Assembly (NCBI GenBank): GCA_035551475.1
Contig: DASZMX010000084.1
Location: 1 to 9,549 of the forward strand
Source: DASZMX01 sp035551475
GTDB lineage: Bacteria; Verrucomicrobiota; Verrucomicrobiia; Limisphaerales; Palsa-1400
DNA: 9,549 bases
Reading direction: 5' to 3'
Each line of letters opens with the position of its first letter. Position 1 is the first letter of the stretch. The position numbers were made by a program, and so were the translations under genes. Shown piece after piece: positions 1 through 7,100 of the stretch. The notes beneath the pieces were generated by a model. It worked only from the letters and a program-made list of their open reading frames with translations. It did not search any database and was not told the DNA's origin.

Positions 1-120
1 CACGCCCGTGGCCGTCACCCCTTCCACTTCCGTGCCGGAAAGAGTCAGTTTCTCCAGCATTTCCGAAACCGGAACGTCGAGGTCGAGGTAGCTTTTCAGC
101 CAGCGAAGCGAGAATTTCAT
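1..120 (-). CDS. pheT: Phenylalanine--tRNA ligase beta subunit, N-terminal 40 residues (partial)
   Basis: The reverse strand encodes 40 residues beginning MKFSLRWLKSYLDLDVP and continuing through a segment with LSGTEVEGV before the window edge. This matches the conserved start of bacterial PheT (E. coli begins MKFSELWLREW and has AGLEVDGV at the equivalent place). The full protein (about 800 residues) pairs with PheS as an alpha2-beta2 enzyme that charges tRNA-Phe in the cytoplasm; the N-terminal part leads into the tRNA-binding and B-domain region. ATG is at 120-118, with no clear Shine-Dalgarno sequence just upstream. The gene normally following pheS has no pheS immediately upstream here: a tRNA gene on the opposite strand lies about 140 bp away. 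So pheT seems to start its own transcript in this genome. The frame is open to the left edge. Confidence 0.92.
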   Translation of the reverse strand, partial: MKFSLRWLKSYLDLDVPVSEMLEKLTLSGTEVEGVTATGV

Positions 121-140
121 GAGCGCAAAAAGGAGAGAGC

Positions 141-168
141 AGTATGCACGCGCTCCCGGCGCCCCCAA
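141..168 (-). promoter_or_regulatory. Candidate sigma-70-like promoter for pheT
   Basis: On the reverse strand a TTGGGG element (168-163) is followed after 16 bases by CATACT (146-141), 20 bases before the pheT ATG. Matches to TTGACA/TATAAT are 3 of 6 and 4 of 6. It is placed sensibly for a gene without pheS upstream, but the match is weak and the spacer is GC-rich. Confidence 0.25.
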
Positions 169-212
169 ATCCAAAATCTCGGGGCCGGGACGCACGGGCG
201 GGGAACTTTTAC

Positions 213-242
213 TTGGCTCCCAGCTTCCCGGAGCGCTAGGTT
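213..242 (+). promoter_or_regulatory. Candidate promoter of tRNA-Cys
   Basis: TTGGCT (213-218, 4 of 6 matches to TTGACA) and TAGGTT (237-242, 3 of 6 matches to TATAAT) are separated by 18 bases. Transcription would start near 249, leaving a leader of about 8 bases before the mature tRNA at 257. Position relative to the tRNA is the main support; the -10 match is poor. Confidence 0.35.
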
Positions 243-256
243 GAACCTCTTCTCAC

Positions 257-331
257 GGCGGGGTAGCCAAGTGGTAAGGCGCGGCTCTGCAAAAGCTGTA
301 TGCGTCGGTTCAATTCCGACCCTCGCCTCCA
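257..331 (+). tRNA. tRNA-Cys (anticodon GCA)
   Basis: A full cloverleaf can be drawn. The acceptor stem GGCGGGG (257-263) pairs with CCTCGCC (321-327), including one G-U pair. The D arm is GCC (266-268) with GGC (278-280) around a 9-base loop containing GG. The anticodon arm is CGGCT/AGCTG (282-286/294-298) around loop CTGCAAA, with anticodon GCA at 289-291. The T arm is GTCGG/CCGAC (304-308/316-320) around loop TTCAATT. The discriminator base at 328 is U, a known identity element for cysteinyl-tRNA synthetase, and CCA is encoded at 329-331. No duplicated 3' end of the tRNA is visible elsewhere in the window, so there is no sign of an integrated element using it. Confidence 0.97.
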
Positions 332-338
332 ACATTAA

Positions 339-354
339 GTTGCGCTTTTGCAAC
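339..354 (+). terminator. Small hairpin just after tRNA-Cys
   Basis: GTTGC (339-343) and GCAAC (350-354) form a 5-bp stem with a GCTTTT loop, 7 bases after the tRNA CCA. No run of T follows (the next bases are G-rich), so it could be a processing or weak termination structure rather than a proven intrinsic terminator. Confidence 0.2.
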
Positions 355-518
355 GGGGGCAGAATCCAGAGGATGCCGCCTACCCAGGTGAAATTTGGCA
401 ATCTCTCGCGGCGACGGATTACGAAGCCCTTTTCTGAGAATAAGTGAACGTCTCGTAGCGCAAACGGGAACCGCAAAAAAACTGTCACAACTCTCTTTCG
501 GCGGACACCATTAGGTAA

Positions 519-1985
519 ATGCCGGAACCTGATGACATCACGCTTTTAAAGCGATTTGCCGGGGGCGATGAATCCGCCTTCACCTGGCTCTTTGAGCGGC
601 ACGTCCATCTGGTCTATTCCGCCGCTTTGCGACAGGCCCGCAATCCGTCTCATGCTGAGGAAGTCACCCAAACGGTTTTCATCCTGCTCGCGCGCAAGGC
701 AAAATCGTTAAGTCCGCAGACCATATTATCCGGCTGGCTCTATCAGGCAGCGCGACTGACAACGGCCAGCCTCATTAAACGCGAAATCCGCAGGCTGCGT
801 CGCGAGCAGGAGGTATATATGCAAACCTCGACAGAACCAGAGCCGCCGCTATGGGAACAAATATCACCATGGCTGGACGAAGCGATGGGCAGGCTTGGCG
901 AACAAGACCGCAACGCCATCGTTCTGCGATTCTTTGAAAATAGAACGCCACAGGAAGTAGCCGTGGCATTGAGACTGAATGAAGTAACGGCACGCAAACG
1001 GGTGAGCCGTGCGATGGAGAAGCTGCGGGCATTTTTCGCGAAGCGCGGCGTGGTTTCAACGGCGGCGATCATGGCTGGAACGATTTCGGATAATTCCATC
1101 CAGGCGGCGCCCGCGGCGCTGGCCAATCCCGCCACCGCAGTCGCCATTGCGAAGGGTGCGGTGGCTTCCACTTCAACCTTAACCCTCATTAAAGGAGCGT
1201 TAAAAATTATGGCATGGTCAAAAACCCAAACGGCTATTGTGGTTGGAGTGGGGGTATTGCTTGCGGTTGGGTCAACCATACTCACCGTCAAAGAAATCCA
1301 GGAACATCGAACTTATCCGTGGCAGATTGAAGTCTTCAATCGCGCCGTGCTTGATCAAGCGACGCCGCAAGTGCGCATTCTGTCGGCGAAACATCCACAG
1401 ACCAGCGGCGGTTGGGGAATGAGTCAGGGAAAAATTCTGGGCTTGGGCGCGCCGGCGAAAAATGTCATCCAAGCTGCCTATGCTTCCAGCTACGGCACGA
1501 AACACTTAACGCGGATCACCTCGATGACGCCGTTGCCCGCAGGCAGTTTCGATTTCATCGCCAGTCTGCCGAAGGGTAATGGATTGGTTTTGCAACAGGA
1601 AATCAAACGCCGTTTTGGCGTCACGGCGAAACTGGAAACCACGCTCACCGACGTTTTTGTGATCACGGTGAAATCGGCCAGCGCCTCCGGTTTGCGCGCC
1701 AGTGCAAATTCGTTCGCAAAAACCAATTTCAAACCCGGCGACTGGAAATTGGTGAATACGCCGATATCTGTGTTGGCCCAAATGCTGGAAGATGAATTAC
1801 AGATTCCGGTCATTGATCGCACCGGGCTGACCGGTGATTTTGATTGTGAACTGCAATGGGATGAAGCGGATTTCCAGCGCCGCAATCCGAAAGCGTTGCA
1901 ACAAGCCGTTCTTGATCAACTCGGCCTCGAACTTGCGCGTGCCAACATACCCGTCGAAATGCTCGTGGTGGAAAAGGCAAATTGA
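519..1985 (+). CDS. ECF-type RNA polymerase sigma factor fused to a membrane segment and a TIGR03435-like domain
   Basis: 488 residues. Residues about 7-95 are sigma-70 region 2: an acidic/aromatic first helix, then the AEEVTQTVFILLARK core and the SGWLYQAAR segment. Residues about 112-172 are region 4, with QDRNAIVLRFFE, then a helix-turn-helix around TPQEVAVALRLNEVTARKRVSRAMEKLR. An Ala-rich linker leads to one hydrophobic segment at about 237-257. The rest (about 265-488) resembles the TIGR03435 'soil-associated' family: an IQAAYAS segment, FDFIASLP near 345, DRTGLTGDFD at 433-442 and a final LDQLGLELAR...VEMLVVEKA. The sigma half would direct core polymerase to target promoters; the C-terminal half, placed across the membrane, may act as a built-in sensor or anti-sigma. 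No separate anti-sigma gene is adjacent. The ATG at 519 is preceded only by a weak AGG. The fused domain's function is unknown. Confidence 0.93.
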   Translation: MPEPDDITLLKRFAGGDESAFTWLFERHVHLVYSAALRQARNPSHAEEVTQTVFILLARKAKSLSPQTILSGWLYQAARLTTASLIKREIRRLRREQEVYMQTSTEPEPPLWEQISPWLDEAMGRLGEQDRNAIVLRFFENRTPQEVAVALRLNEVTARKRVSRAMEKLRAFFAKRGVVSTAAIMAGTISDNSIQAAPAALANPATAVAIAKGAVASTSTLTLIKGALKIMAWSKTQTAIVVGVGVLLAVGSTILTVKEIQEHRTYPWQIEVFNRAVLDQATPQVRILSAKHPQTSGGWGMSQGKILGLGAPAKNVIQAAYASSYGTKHLTRITSMTPLPAGSFDFIASLPKGNGLVLQQEIKRRFGVTAKLETTLTDVFVITVKSASASGLRASANSFAKTNFKPGDWKLVNTPISVLAQMLEDELQIPVIDRTGLTGDFDCELQWDEADFQRRNPKALQQAVLDQLGLELARANIPVEMLVVEKAN

Positions 1986-1988
1986 ACT

Positions 1989-2249
1989 CTGTGCCGCCTT
2001 CCGCCAAAACGTTTGCCGCGAACCGCGGTCGAAACGTGTGTGGAATGTGGGCAAATATCATCCGCCCTCGGAGCGAGGCATGGATTTTCTGCAAATGACA
2101 TTGCATCGCTCACAAATCTTTGGCGTCTAATGATTCGCTTCATTGAAATCAACGAATGCATTCCTACTATTGACAACGTCGCGCGCATCAGACGCGCGTT
2201 TGGAATTCCATTGAGCCGATTGGTTGTGGAAACAGAAAAGAAATCATGA
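1989..2249 (+). CDS. Small XRE-family helix-turn-helix reading frame (start uncertain, possibly degenerate)
   Basis: The last ~65 residues align without gaps to the XRE/Cro helix-turn-helix fold. GQISSALGARHGFSANDIA matches the usual leader of the form (I)xxLRxxxGLSQEELA. Then comes a turn and recognition helix ending MIRFIE, which matches ISRIE. It ends with IPTIDNVARIRRAFGIPLSRLV, the usual NPSLxTLxRIAxALGVPLSELL. It is therefore probably a DNA-binding regulator or its remnant. The frame is open from just after the sigma gene stop (same frame) and has no ATG before the domain. Possible starts are CTG 1989, TTG 2013 or GTG 2040 (the last gives 70 residues and just covers the domain); none has a good Shine-Dalgarno sequence. 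Its TGA overlaps the hydrolase ATG (ATGA at 2246-2249), which suggests coupled translation. Conserved Gln and Gly of the family are replaced, so decay cannot be excluded. Confidence 0.5.
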   Translation: MCRLPPKRLPRTAVETCVECGQISSALGARHGFSANDIASLTNLWRLMIRFIEINECIPTIDNVARIRRAFGIPLSRLVVETEKKS

Positions 2250-3418
2250 ATGCTCGCGCCAATTTTTGGTTTGTGGTGGCGGCCATCATCAGCGTGGCCG
2301 CAGGGGCTGCACTCTCCCACGTGATTGAGCCGGGCGTTCGCGTCGAAAAACTAATGCTGACGACCAACACACCTGCGCTGCGAATTTTGCCCGCGACGCC
2401 CGGCCCATATCCAAAGGTGTTGCTGGCTCACGGAAACGGCGGCTCAAAAGAAATGTTGTTTCGATATGGCGAGGCGCTCGCCGCCGCCGGTTTTGACTGC
2501 TATTCGGTGGATCTGGCGGGATATGGAGAATCTCCGCAATCTTGCTCCCTCACCCATCTTGATCTCGATTTCCGGGAGGTTTGCCGGGCGCTTGGAGCGG
2601 TGGACGTATTCATCGGCCATTCAATGGGCGCTTTCGTTGGCGCTCGGAGCGTGCGTGATGCGGGATTTCGGCCAAAACTCTTCATTGCGGCCGGTAATAC
2701 AGCCCATCTGGGCAAGCGCGGACCGCCGGTGCTCCTGTTGTTTGGCCGATTCGACGAATTTTTGCCGCTGTTCGGTAGGCAAACCAATGCGCAGGTGATC
2801 TTTTCTCCATGGTGCGAGCACATTACCGAAGCCTACGATCCAGCGCTCGTGCGGGCGGCGGTCAAAGCCGCGTGCGCTGCAGTTGACAAACCGGTCCCCG
2901 CTGCTCCGACCGCGTGTCGGTGGCGATGCGCCGGGCTGGTAATGGGAATAGCGGGCGCATTTGTCCTGATGTTTCGCCTGCCTGAACTGTCCGCCCGGCT
3001 CGCGCGAACCCGAGGATTTATTGTTCCCGCCGTTCTGCTAATTGCCATCATTCTGACGATGGGTACGTGGGTTGGCGTGACTCCGCAGTGGCGTCGCATT
3101 CCCCAGCAGCTTGTTCTCTTGCCTGTCATCTGGCTTGCGCTCACCGGCTTCCGCCGGCTGCGTCTGCCCCGATGGAGCCTGCCTGTAGCTACCGGAATTC
3201 TTGCGCTTGGGTGCATGGCTCTGGCGATGGCCGATGCGACGAACATATTTCTTTTTGCTACGCTCATGTGCATCTTCGCTATCTGCACGCTGTTGTTGTT
3301 GCCAGCGCTAGCCGTCGGCAGAATCGCCGCCCGCGGTGGTTCGAGACGAGACGGAGACGTTGCCATGGCCATCTTTGCGAGTTATGTCATCGGCCAATTC
3401 ATGCCATTATTTTATTGA
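2246..3418 (+). CDS. Membrane-anchored alpha/beta hydrolase with C-terminal multi-pass domain
   Basis: 390 residues. Residues 7-24 form an N-terminal hydrophobic segment (signal anchor). Residues about 35-212 are an alpha/beta hydrolase core: oxyanion-hole loop AHGNGG (61-66), nucleophile elbow GHSMG with Ser126, probable acid Asp170 in LLFGRFDEFLP, and probable His192 in WCEHITE. The full catalytic triad is thus visible in the right order. After a Pro/Ala linker (213-224) there are about six hydrophobic stretches at roughly 227-243, 257-274, 286-300, 312-330, 333-357 and 371-388, so the C-terminal half is a membrane domain. The substrate (ester, peptide or lipid) cannot be told from sequence. 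The start codon overlaps the stop of the HTH frame (ATGA), and an A-rich stretch rather than a strong ribosome site precedes it, consistent with translational coupling. Confidence 0.88.
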   Translation: MNARANFWFVVAAIISVAAGAALSHVIEPGVRVEKLMLTTNTPALRILPATPGPYPKVLLAHGNGGSKEMLFRYGEALAAAGFDCYSVDLAGYGESPQSCSLTHLDLDFREVCRALGAVDVFIGHSMGAFVGARSVRDAGFRPKLFIAAGNTAHLGKRGPPVLLLFGRFDEFLPLFGRQTNAQVIFSPWCEHITEAYDPALVRAAVKAACAAVDKPVPAAPTACRWRCAGLVMGIAGAFVLMFRLPELSARLARTRGFIVPAVLLIAIILTMGTWVGVTPQWRRIPQQLVLLPVIWLALTGFRRLRLPRWSLPVATGILALGCMALAMADATNIFLFATLMCIFAICTLLLLPALAVGRIAARGGSRRDGDVAMAIFASYVIGQFMPLFY

Positions 3419-3685
3419 AGTGTCCAAAATTGCCTTTTTGCGAGCGTCCGGTCTGCGCCAAAACAACTGTTACTGGAAGGCTTGGTTCCTTTCATCAATT
3501 TGGAAAGAAGAAGGCCGGTTTGCAAATGGGACCTGGCGCTTCGCGGGGGTACAGGCTCCTCGGGAATTTGGGCGGCAATTCAACGCAACGCTCAGGATCG
3601 CTTTGACACCAAATGAACTGGCCAAGACTAACACTCAACCCAGTCCGCTTTTCGGGGCCCGTTCAGGACTTCATGGGTAATTCTC

Positions 3686-3886
3686 GTGAATAGACTTCTC
3701 GCCATTTTGTTTGCGGCCGGCGCGATTGGGGGACTAGCGCTGTCGCGGCAGGATCATTTCCAGACACAAAGCGTTTCGAGATCGGGATCGCCCGTGGGAA
3801 ATGCCACAACCCATTACAACACTTCCCTCGAAAAGCATGGCTTTCTCCTCATAGGAATGGTGTGCCTGGCGGGCTTTTCTTCTTAG
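3686..3886 (+). CDS. Doubtful small ORF with signal-like N-terminus
   Basis: 66 codons from a GTG start. The first ~20 residues (MNRLLAILFAAGAIGGLALS) look like a signal peptide or membrane anchor. The middle is polar and Ser/Thr/Asn-rich, and a second short hydrophobic stretch (FLLIGMVCLAGF) sits at the C-terminus. I recognise no family. The ribosome site is weak (GGGTAA about 9 bases upstream) and the 3' end runs into the hairpin at 3864-3897. It could be a tiny two-segment membrane protein, the truncated start of a lost gene, or chance. Confidence 0.2.
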   Translation: MNRLLAILFAAGAIGGLALSRQDHFQTQSVSRSGSPVGNATTHYNTSLEKHGFLLIGMVCLAGFSS

Positions 3887-3897
3887 CCCGGTTAGGC
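3864..3897. other. Imperfect 12-bp hairpin in the intergenic gap
   Basis: GCCT (3864-3867) pairs with AGGC (3894-3897). CGGGCT (3870-3875) pairs with AGCCCG (3885-3890) around a pyrimidine-only loop TTTCTTCTT. Between them GG can form two G-U pairs with TT, leaving one bulged G. No T-run follows on either strand, so it is not a classic intrinsic terminator. It may still stabilise a 3' end or belong to a structured RNA. Confidence 0.4.
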
Positions 3898-4020
3898 AAC
3901 GAATCCAGCCGTCGATGAGCATGGCCAGAAAGCGGAGGGCATCTGCCGCTACATCTCACTCCTTGAACTCTGGCTTCCATGCCTGAACCGCCTGCCTAGC
4001 CACAGATTTCAAGAAACGGC

Positions 4021-4048
4021 TTGTGGTTTAGGAACTTTCAGATAGACT
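4021..4048 (+). promoter_or_regulatory. Candidate promoter of the IPT/TIG repeat protein gene
   Basis: TTGTGG (4021-4026, 3 of 6) and TAGACT (4043-4048, 4 of 6) are 16 bases apart, about 30 bases before the ATG at 4078. No Shine-Dalgarno sequence is visible in the leader (CGAAATCCAACC precedes the ATG). Placement is good but the match is weak. Confidence 0.22.
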
Positions 4049-4077
4049 GGCGGGCTTAATCGCGCCGAAATCCAACC

Positions 4078-4140
4078 ATGAAACATTTCAAAAAGCTGTT
4101 TTTGCTGGCCTCATTGTGCGCCTCTGTCTCTGCGCTGGCC
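4078..4140 (+). other. Sec signal peptide of the IPT/TIG protein (residues 1-21)
   Basis: A basic start (M-K-H-F-K-K), a hydrophobic core (LFLLASLCASV) and an A-L-A motif at residues 19-21 give a standard signal peptidase I site before Gln22. Cys14 lies in the hydrophobic core and is not in a convincing lipobox (L-C-A-S without the usual L-[AS]-[GA]-C), so lipoprotein processing is unlikely. Confidence 0.85.
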
Positions 4141-7100
4141 CAACCCCACATCGACTTTTTCAATCCGCCGTTTTTGCCCACTGCAGTGAATCCAAATGGG
4201 GGAATAACGCTTAATGGTTCCGGCTTCGGGTTCGTCCCGGATGTCCGAACGACCAACGGCACTCCTCTTCATGTGTACGATTGGAGTGACCAAATTATTG
4301 AGTTTGCGCCACCCGCAGGAGTTGGATCATTCGATTTCGTCATTAGCAACAGCAGCTCGGGCCAGACGGTGTCAGGCAGTATTCCTTACTTTCCCCCAAA
4401 TATTTTGAGCGTGTCTCCAACCTTGATCGGCGCGGGTGGCGGAACGCTCCTCACGATTGTGGGGCAGTATTTCGGCACGAATGCCACGGTGGTGATCGGT
4501 GGAATTGATTGTTCGATCGTTTCCGAGACGGTGGATGAGGCCGCTAACTACACCATCGTATGCCAAGCCCCAGCGTGGGGGCAGGGCCAGCATGGGGCGC
4601 AGGACCTGCTGGTGGAGGCGGGGGGACAATTCTCGGCCAATCTGGTGTCGATGACTTACGGCGCGCCGGTGATTACGGGTTTTAGCCCCTCCAACGGGCC
4701 GTCGGCGGGGAACATATTGCTGACGTTGACGGGAACGGATTTCGGGCTGGCGCCGATGGTGCAGTTTCATGGGACGAGTTGCACGGTGTATTCCAATACG
4801 GATACGACGATTTATCTCAAGTTGCCCGCGGGGGCGGGGACCGAAGATGTAACCGTGGCGGCGGCTCAAGTCAGCGCCGCTGCCTCTTACACGTATGCTC
4901 CGCCATCGGTGACGAGCGTCAGTCCATCGGGATTGCCCACCAGCGGGGGGGCGACGATGACAATTGCGGGAACAAACTTTGGCAGTTTCGGTCTTGCCAC
5001 GGTCAATAGCAATGCCGTCGTGCCGCTTCTTTGGACCGACACATCCATCACGGGCTACAGCCCGGCAGGTGAAGGCTTGGGCAATCAGTTGGTGGTGATG
5101 GCGCAAGGCGTGGCTTCGCTGCCGCATTTGGTCGATTACCTGCCGCCGACGATTGCGAGCGTGATCCCGTCGAGCCTTCCCGCGGGCGGAAACGGCGTGC
5201 TGACGATCAGCGGCACGAACTTCGGCGCGGCGCCGACGGTGACAGTGGGCGGGGCGAGCTGCGCCGTCGTTTCGGTCACGGCGTCGAACATTGTGTGCCG
5301 CACGCCGCCGGGCAGCGGCCGTCTGGCGCCGGTGGTGGTGACGGCGAGCAAACAAACCGCCTCGACGACGGTCGATTTTTTGGCGCCGCTGATTTTGTCG
5401 GTCACGCCGGCGGAGATGGGCGCCGGCGGCGGGACGGTTGTGTCAATTACAGGAACGAATTTCGGGCTGGCCCAACCCTCAGTTTCGATCGGCCCGACTC
5501 CGTGCCAGGTGACAGCGTGGAACGACACCAACGTTATATGCGTGGCGCCGGCGGGGATCGGCCAATTCTTGACACTGACGTTAAACGCGGGAAACCAGGT
5601 GGCGTCAGTGATGATTAACTACGCGGCGCCTTTGCTCAGCAGCCTGCTCCCCGCGGGCGGCTCGCCGACGGGAGGAACGGTCGTCACCCTGACCGGAACC
5701 AATTTTGGATCGACGGGAACAGTGATGATTGGCGGGGCTCCGGCCACGACGCTTCATTGGACTAACACTTCGATCATTGTGCAAACGCCGGCCGGCAGCG
5801 GCGGGCGCCAGGTGGTGGTGAACCGCGTGGATCAGACGAGCAATCCGCTGCTGTTCACTTATTTAAATCCCAGCGCGGCGTCAGTGAGCCCCACCAATGG
5901 GCCGGTGATGGGCGAGACGGTGATCACCATCGCGGGAACGAATTTCGGAACGGGCGGGGCGGTGATGATCGGCGGGAAGGCGGCGGGAATCACGAGCTGG
6001 ACGGACGCGCTGATCGTCTGTGTGTCGCCGCGCGGCTCTGGAACCAATCAAGCGATTACGGTGGCGTTGCCTGGCTCGCCCACGCTGACGGCGGGATATT
6101 TTAATTATTATCCACCGGCGATTTCAGGGTTGTCGGCGACGAATTTTCCCACGGCGGGCGGAACGTGGGTGACGATTTCCGGCGCCAATTTCGGCGGCGT
6201 CACCGGGGTGGTGTCGATGGGCGGGAAACTATGCACGATCTCCAACTGGACTGATTCGGCGATTGTCTGCCAGGTTCCACCGGGCCAAGGCATCTTCCAG
6301 CCGGCGGTCGTCGTATCCGGCGATGCTGTCACGCCGCCCATCTATTTCTCGTATTTGCCGCCGACCATTTCGTCCATCACGCCGACGAATGGGCCCAGCA
6401 GCGGCGGCACGGTCGTGACTTTGCGCGGGGCCAATTTTGGCGCTTACGGATGCGCGCTGATCGGGACAGCCACCAACGGAATTATTAATTGGTCGGACAG
6501 TAAAATTGACTTCCTCACTTCGGGCGGATTGGGCTCCAATCTCCCCGTCCAGGTGGAGGTCAGCCAGCAAACTTCGCCCGCCGCCTTATTTACCTATGAA
6601 CCGCCATTGTTGTGCGCGCCGGGAACTTACAGCGCGAATGGTTTTCAACCGGGTGTGCTGGCGCCGCCGGGTTACTTCGTTCCAGTGGCCGGGGCGACGG
6701 GCCCAACCCCCGCGCCGCCGGGCTATTTCGCGCCCACGTTCGGCGGGACGAATGCGATCCCAGCCTTGGCGGGAATGTTCGCGCCGACCACCAATATGTC
6801 GCAGCCGCTGCTCGCCTGGCCGGGCTATTACACGCCCAGCAACGGCGCGGCAGCCATGTTTCCGGCGCCCCCGGGCGCGGTGGTTCCGTTTAGTGGCGCG
6901 ACGAATGCCTTCCCCGTGCTGGCGGGTTACTATGCGCCCACCTATGCGATGAGCGCAGGCCTGGCGGCGCCGCCGGGATTTTACGTCCCCAGCAACGGAT
7001 TAACGGCTCCTGCGGCGGCTGATCCCGGCTCGTTCGCGGCCGGTTTCGGATCCACCAACCAGACCCCTGCGCCAGCGGGTCAATTCGCGCCGTTTCCGGG

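Larger units (their letters stand above)
3419..4077. other. 659-bp stretch without a convincing gene
   Basis: Neither strand shows a reading frame with recognisable domains, a good ribosome site and plausible composition. It contains a perfect TTGACA (3603-3608) without a convincing -10 element, one doubtful GTG-start ORF (3686-3886) with a hydrophobic N-terminus, and a long imperfect hairpin (3864-3897). The last ~60 bases should carry the promoter of the giant secreted protein. The length is large for this otherwise gene-dense window and could hold a decayed gene or an untranslated RNA. Confidence 0.6.

Noticed and set aside
257..331. tRNA-Cys as an integration site for a mobile element
   Set aside because: No integrase, no repeated tRNA 3' end and no composition shift are visible in the window.
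241..447. 68-codon forward frame across the tRNA
   Set aside because: Overlaps the whole tRNA-Cys, so it cannot be a separate gene with meaning.
467..490. GGAAC element (467-471) as an ECF-type autoregulatory promoter for the sigma gene
   Set aside because: The nearest GTC-like -10 element (484-486) is only 12 bases away, shorter than the usual 16-17, and no better one is seen. Conservation upstream of homologous sigma genes could revive it.
743..1291. 182-codon reverse-strand frame inside the sigma gene
   Set aside because: Opposite strand to an unambiguous sigma factor; composition and sequence show no family.
2833..3372. 179-codon frames on both strands over the hydrolase C-terminal half
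   Set aside because: Arg- and His-rich shadows; the hydrophobic pattern of the + frame continuing from the triad is the real coding signal.
3336..3680. 114-codon forward frame following the hydrolase
   Set aside because: Its first part lies within the hydrolase gene in another frame, with no ribosome site, no domain and mixed composition.
4372..5355. 327-codon reverse-strand frame inside the IPT/TIG gene
   Set aside because: Very rich in Arg, His and Ala with no domain; it arises because the forward gene is GC-biased at third positions. The forward frame has a clear signal peptide and family motifs.
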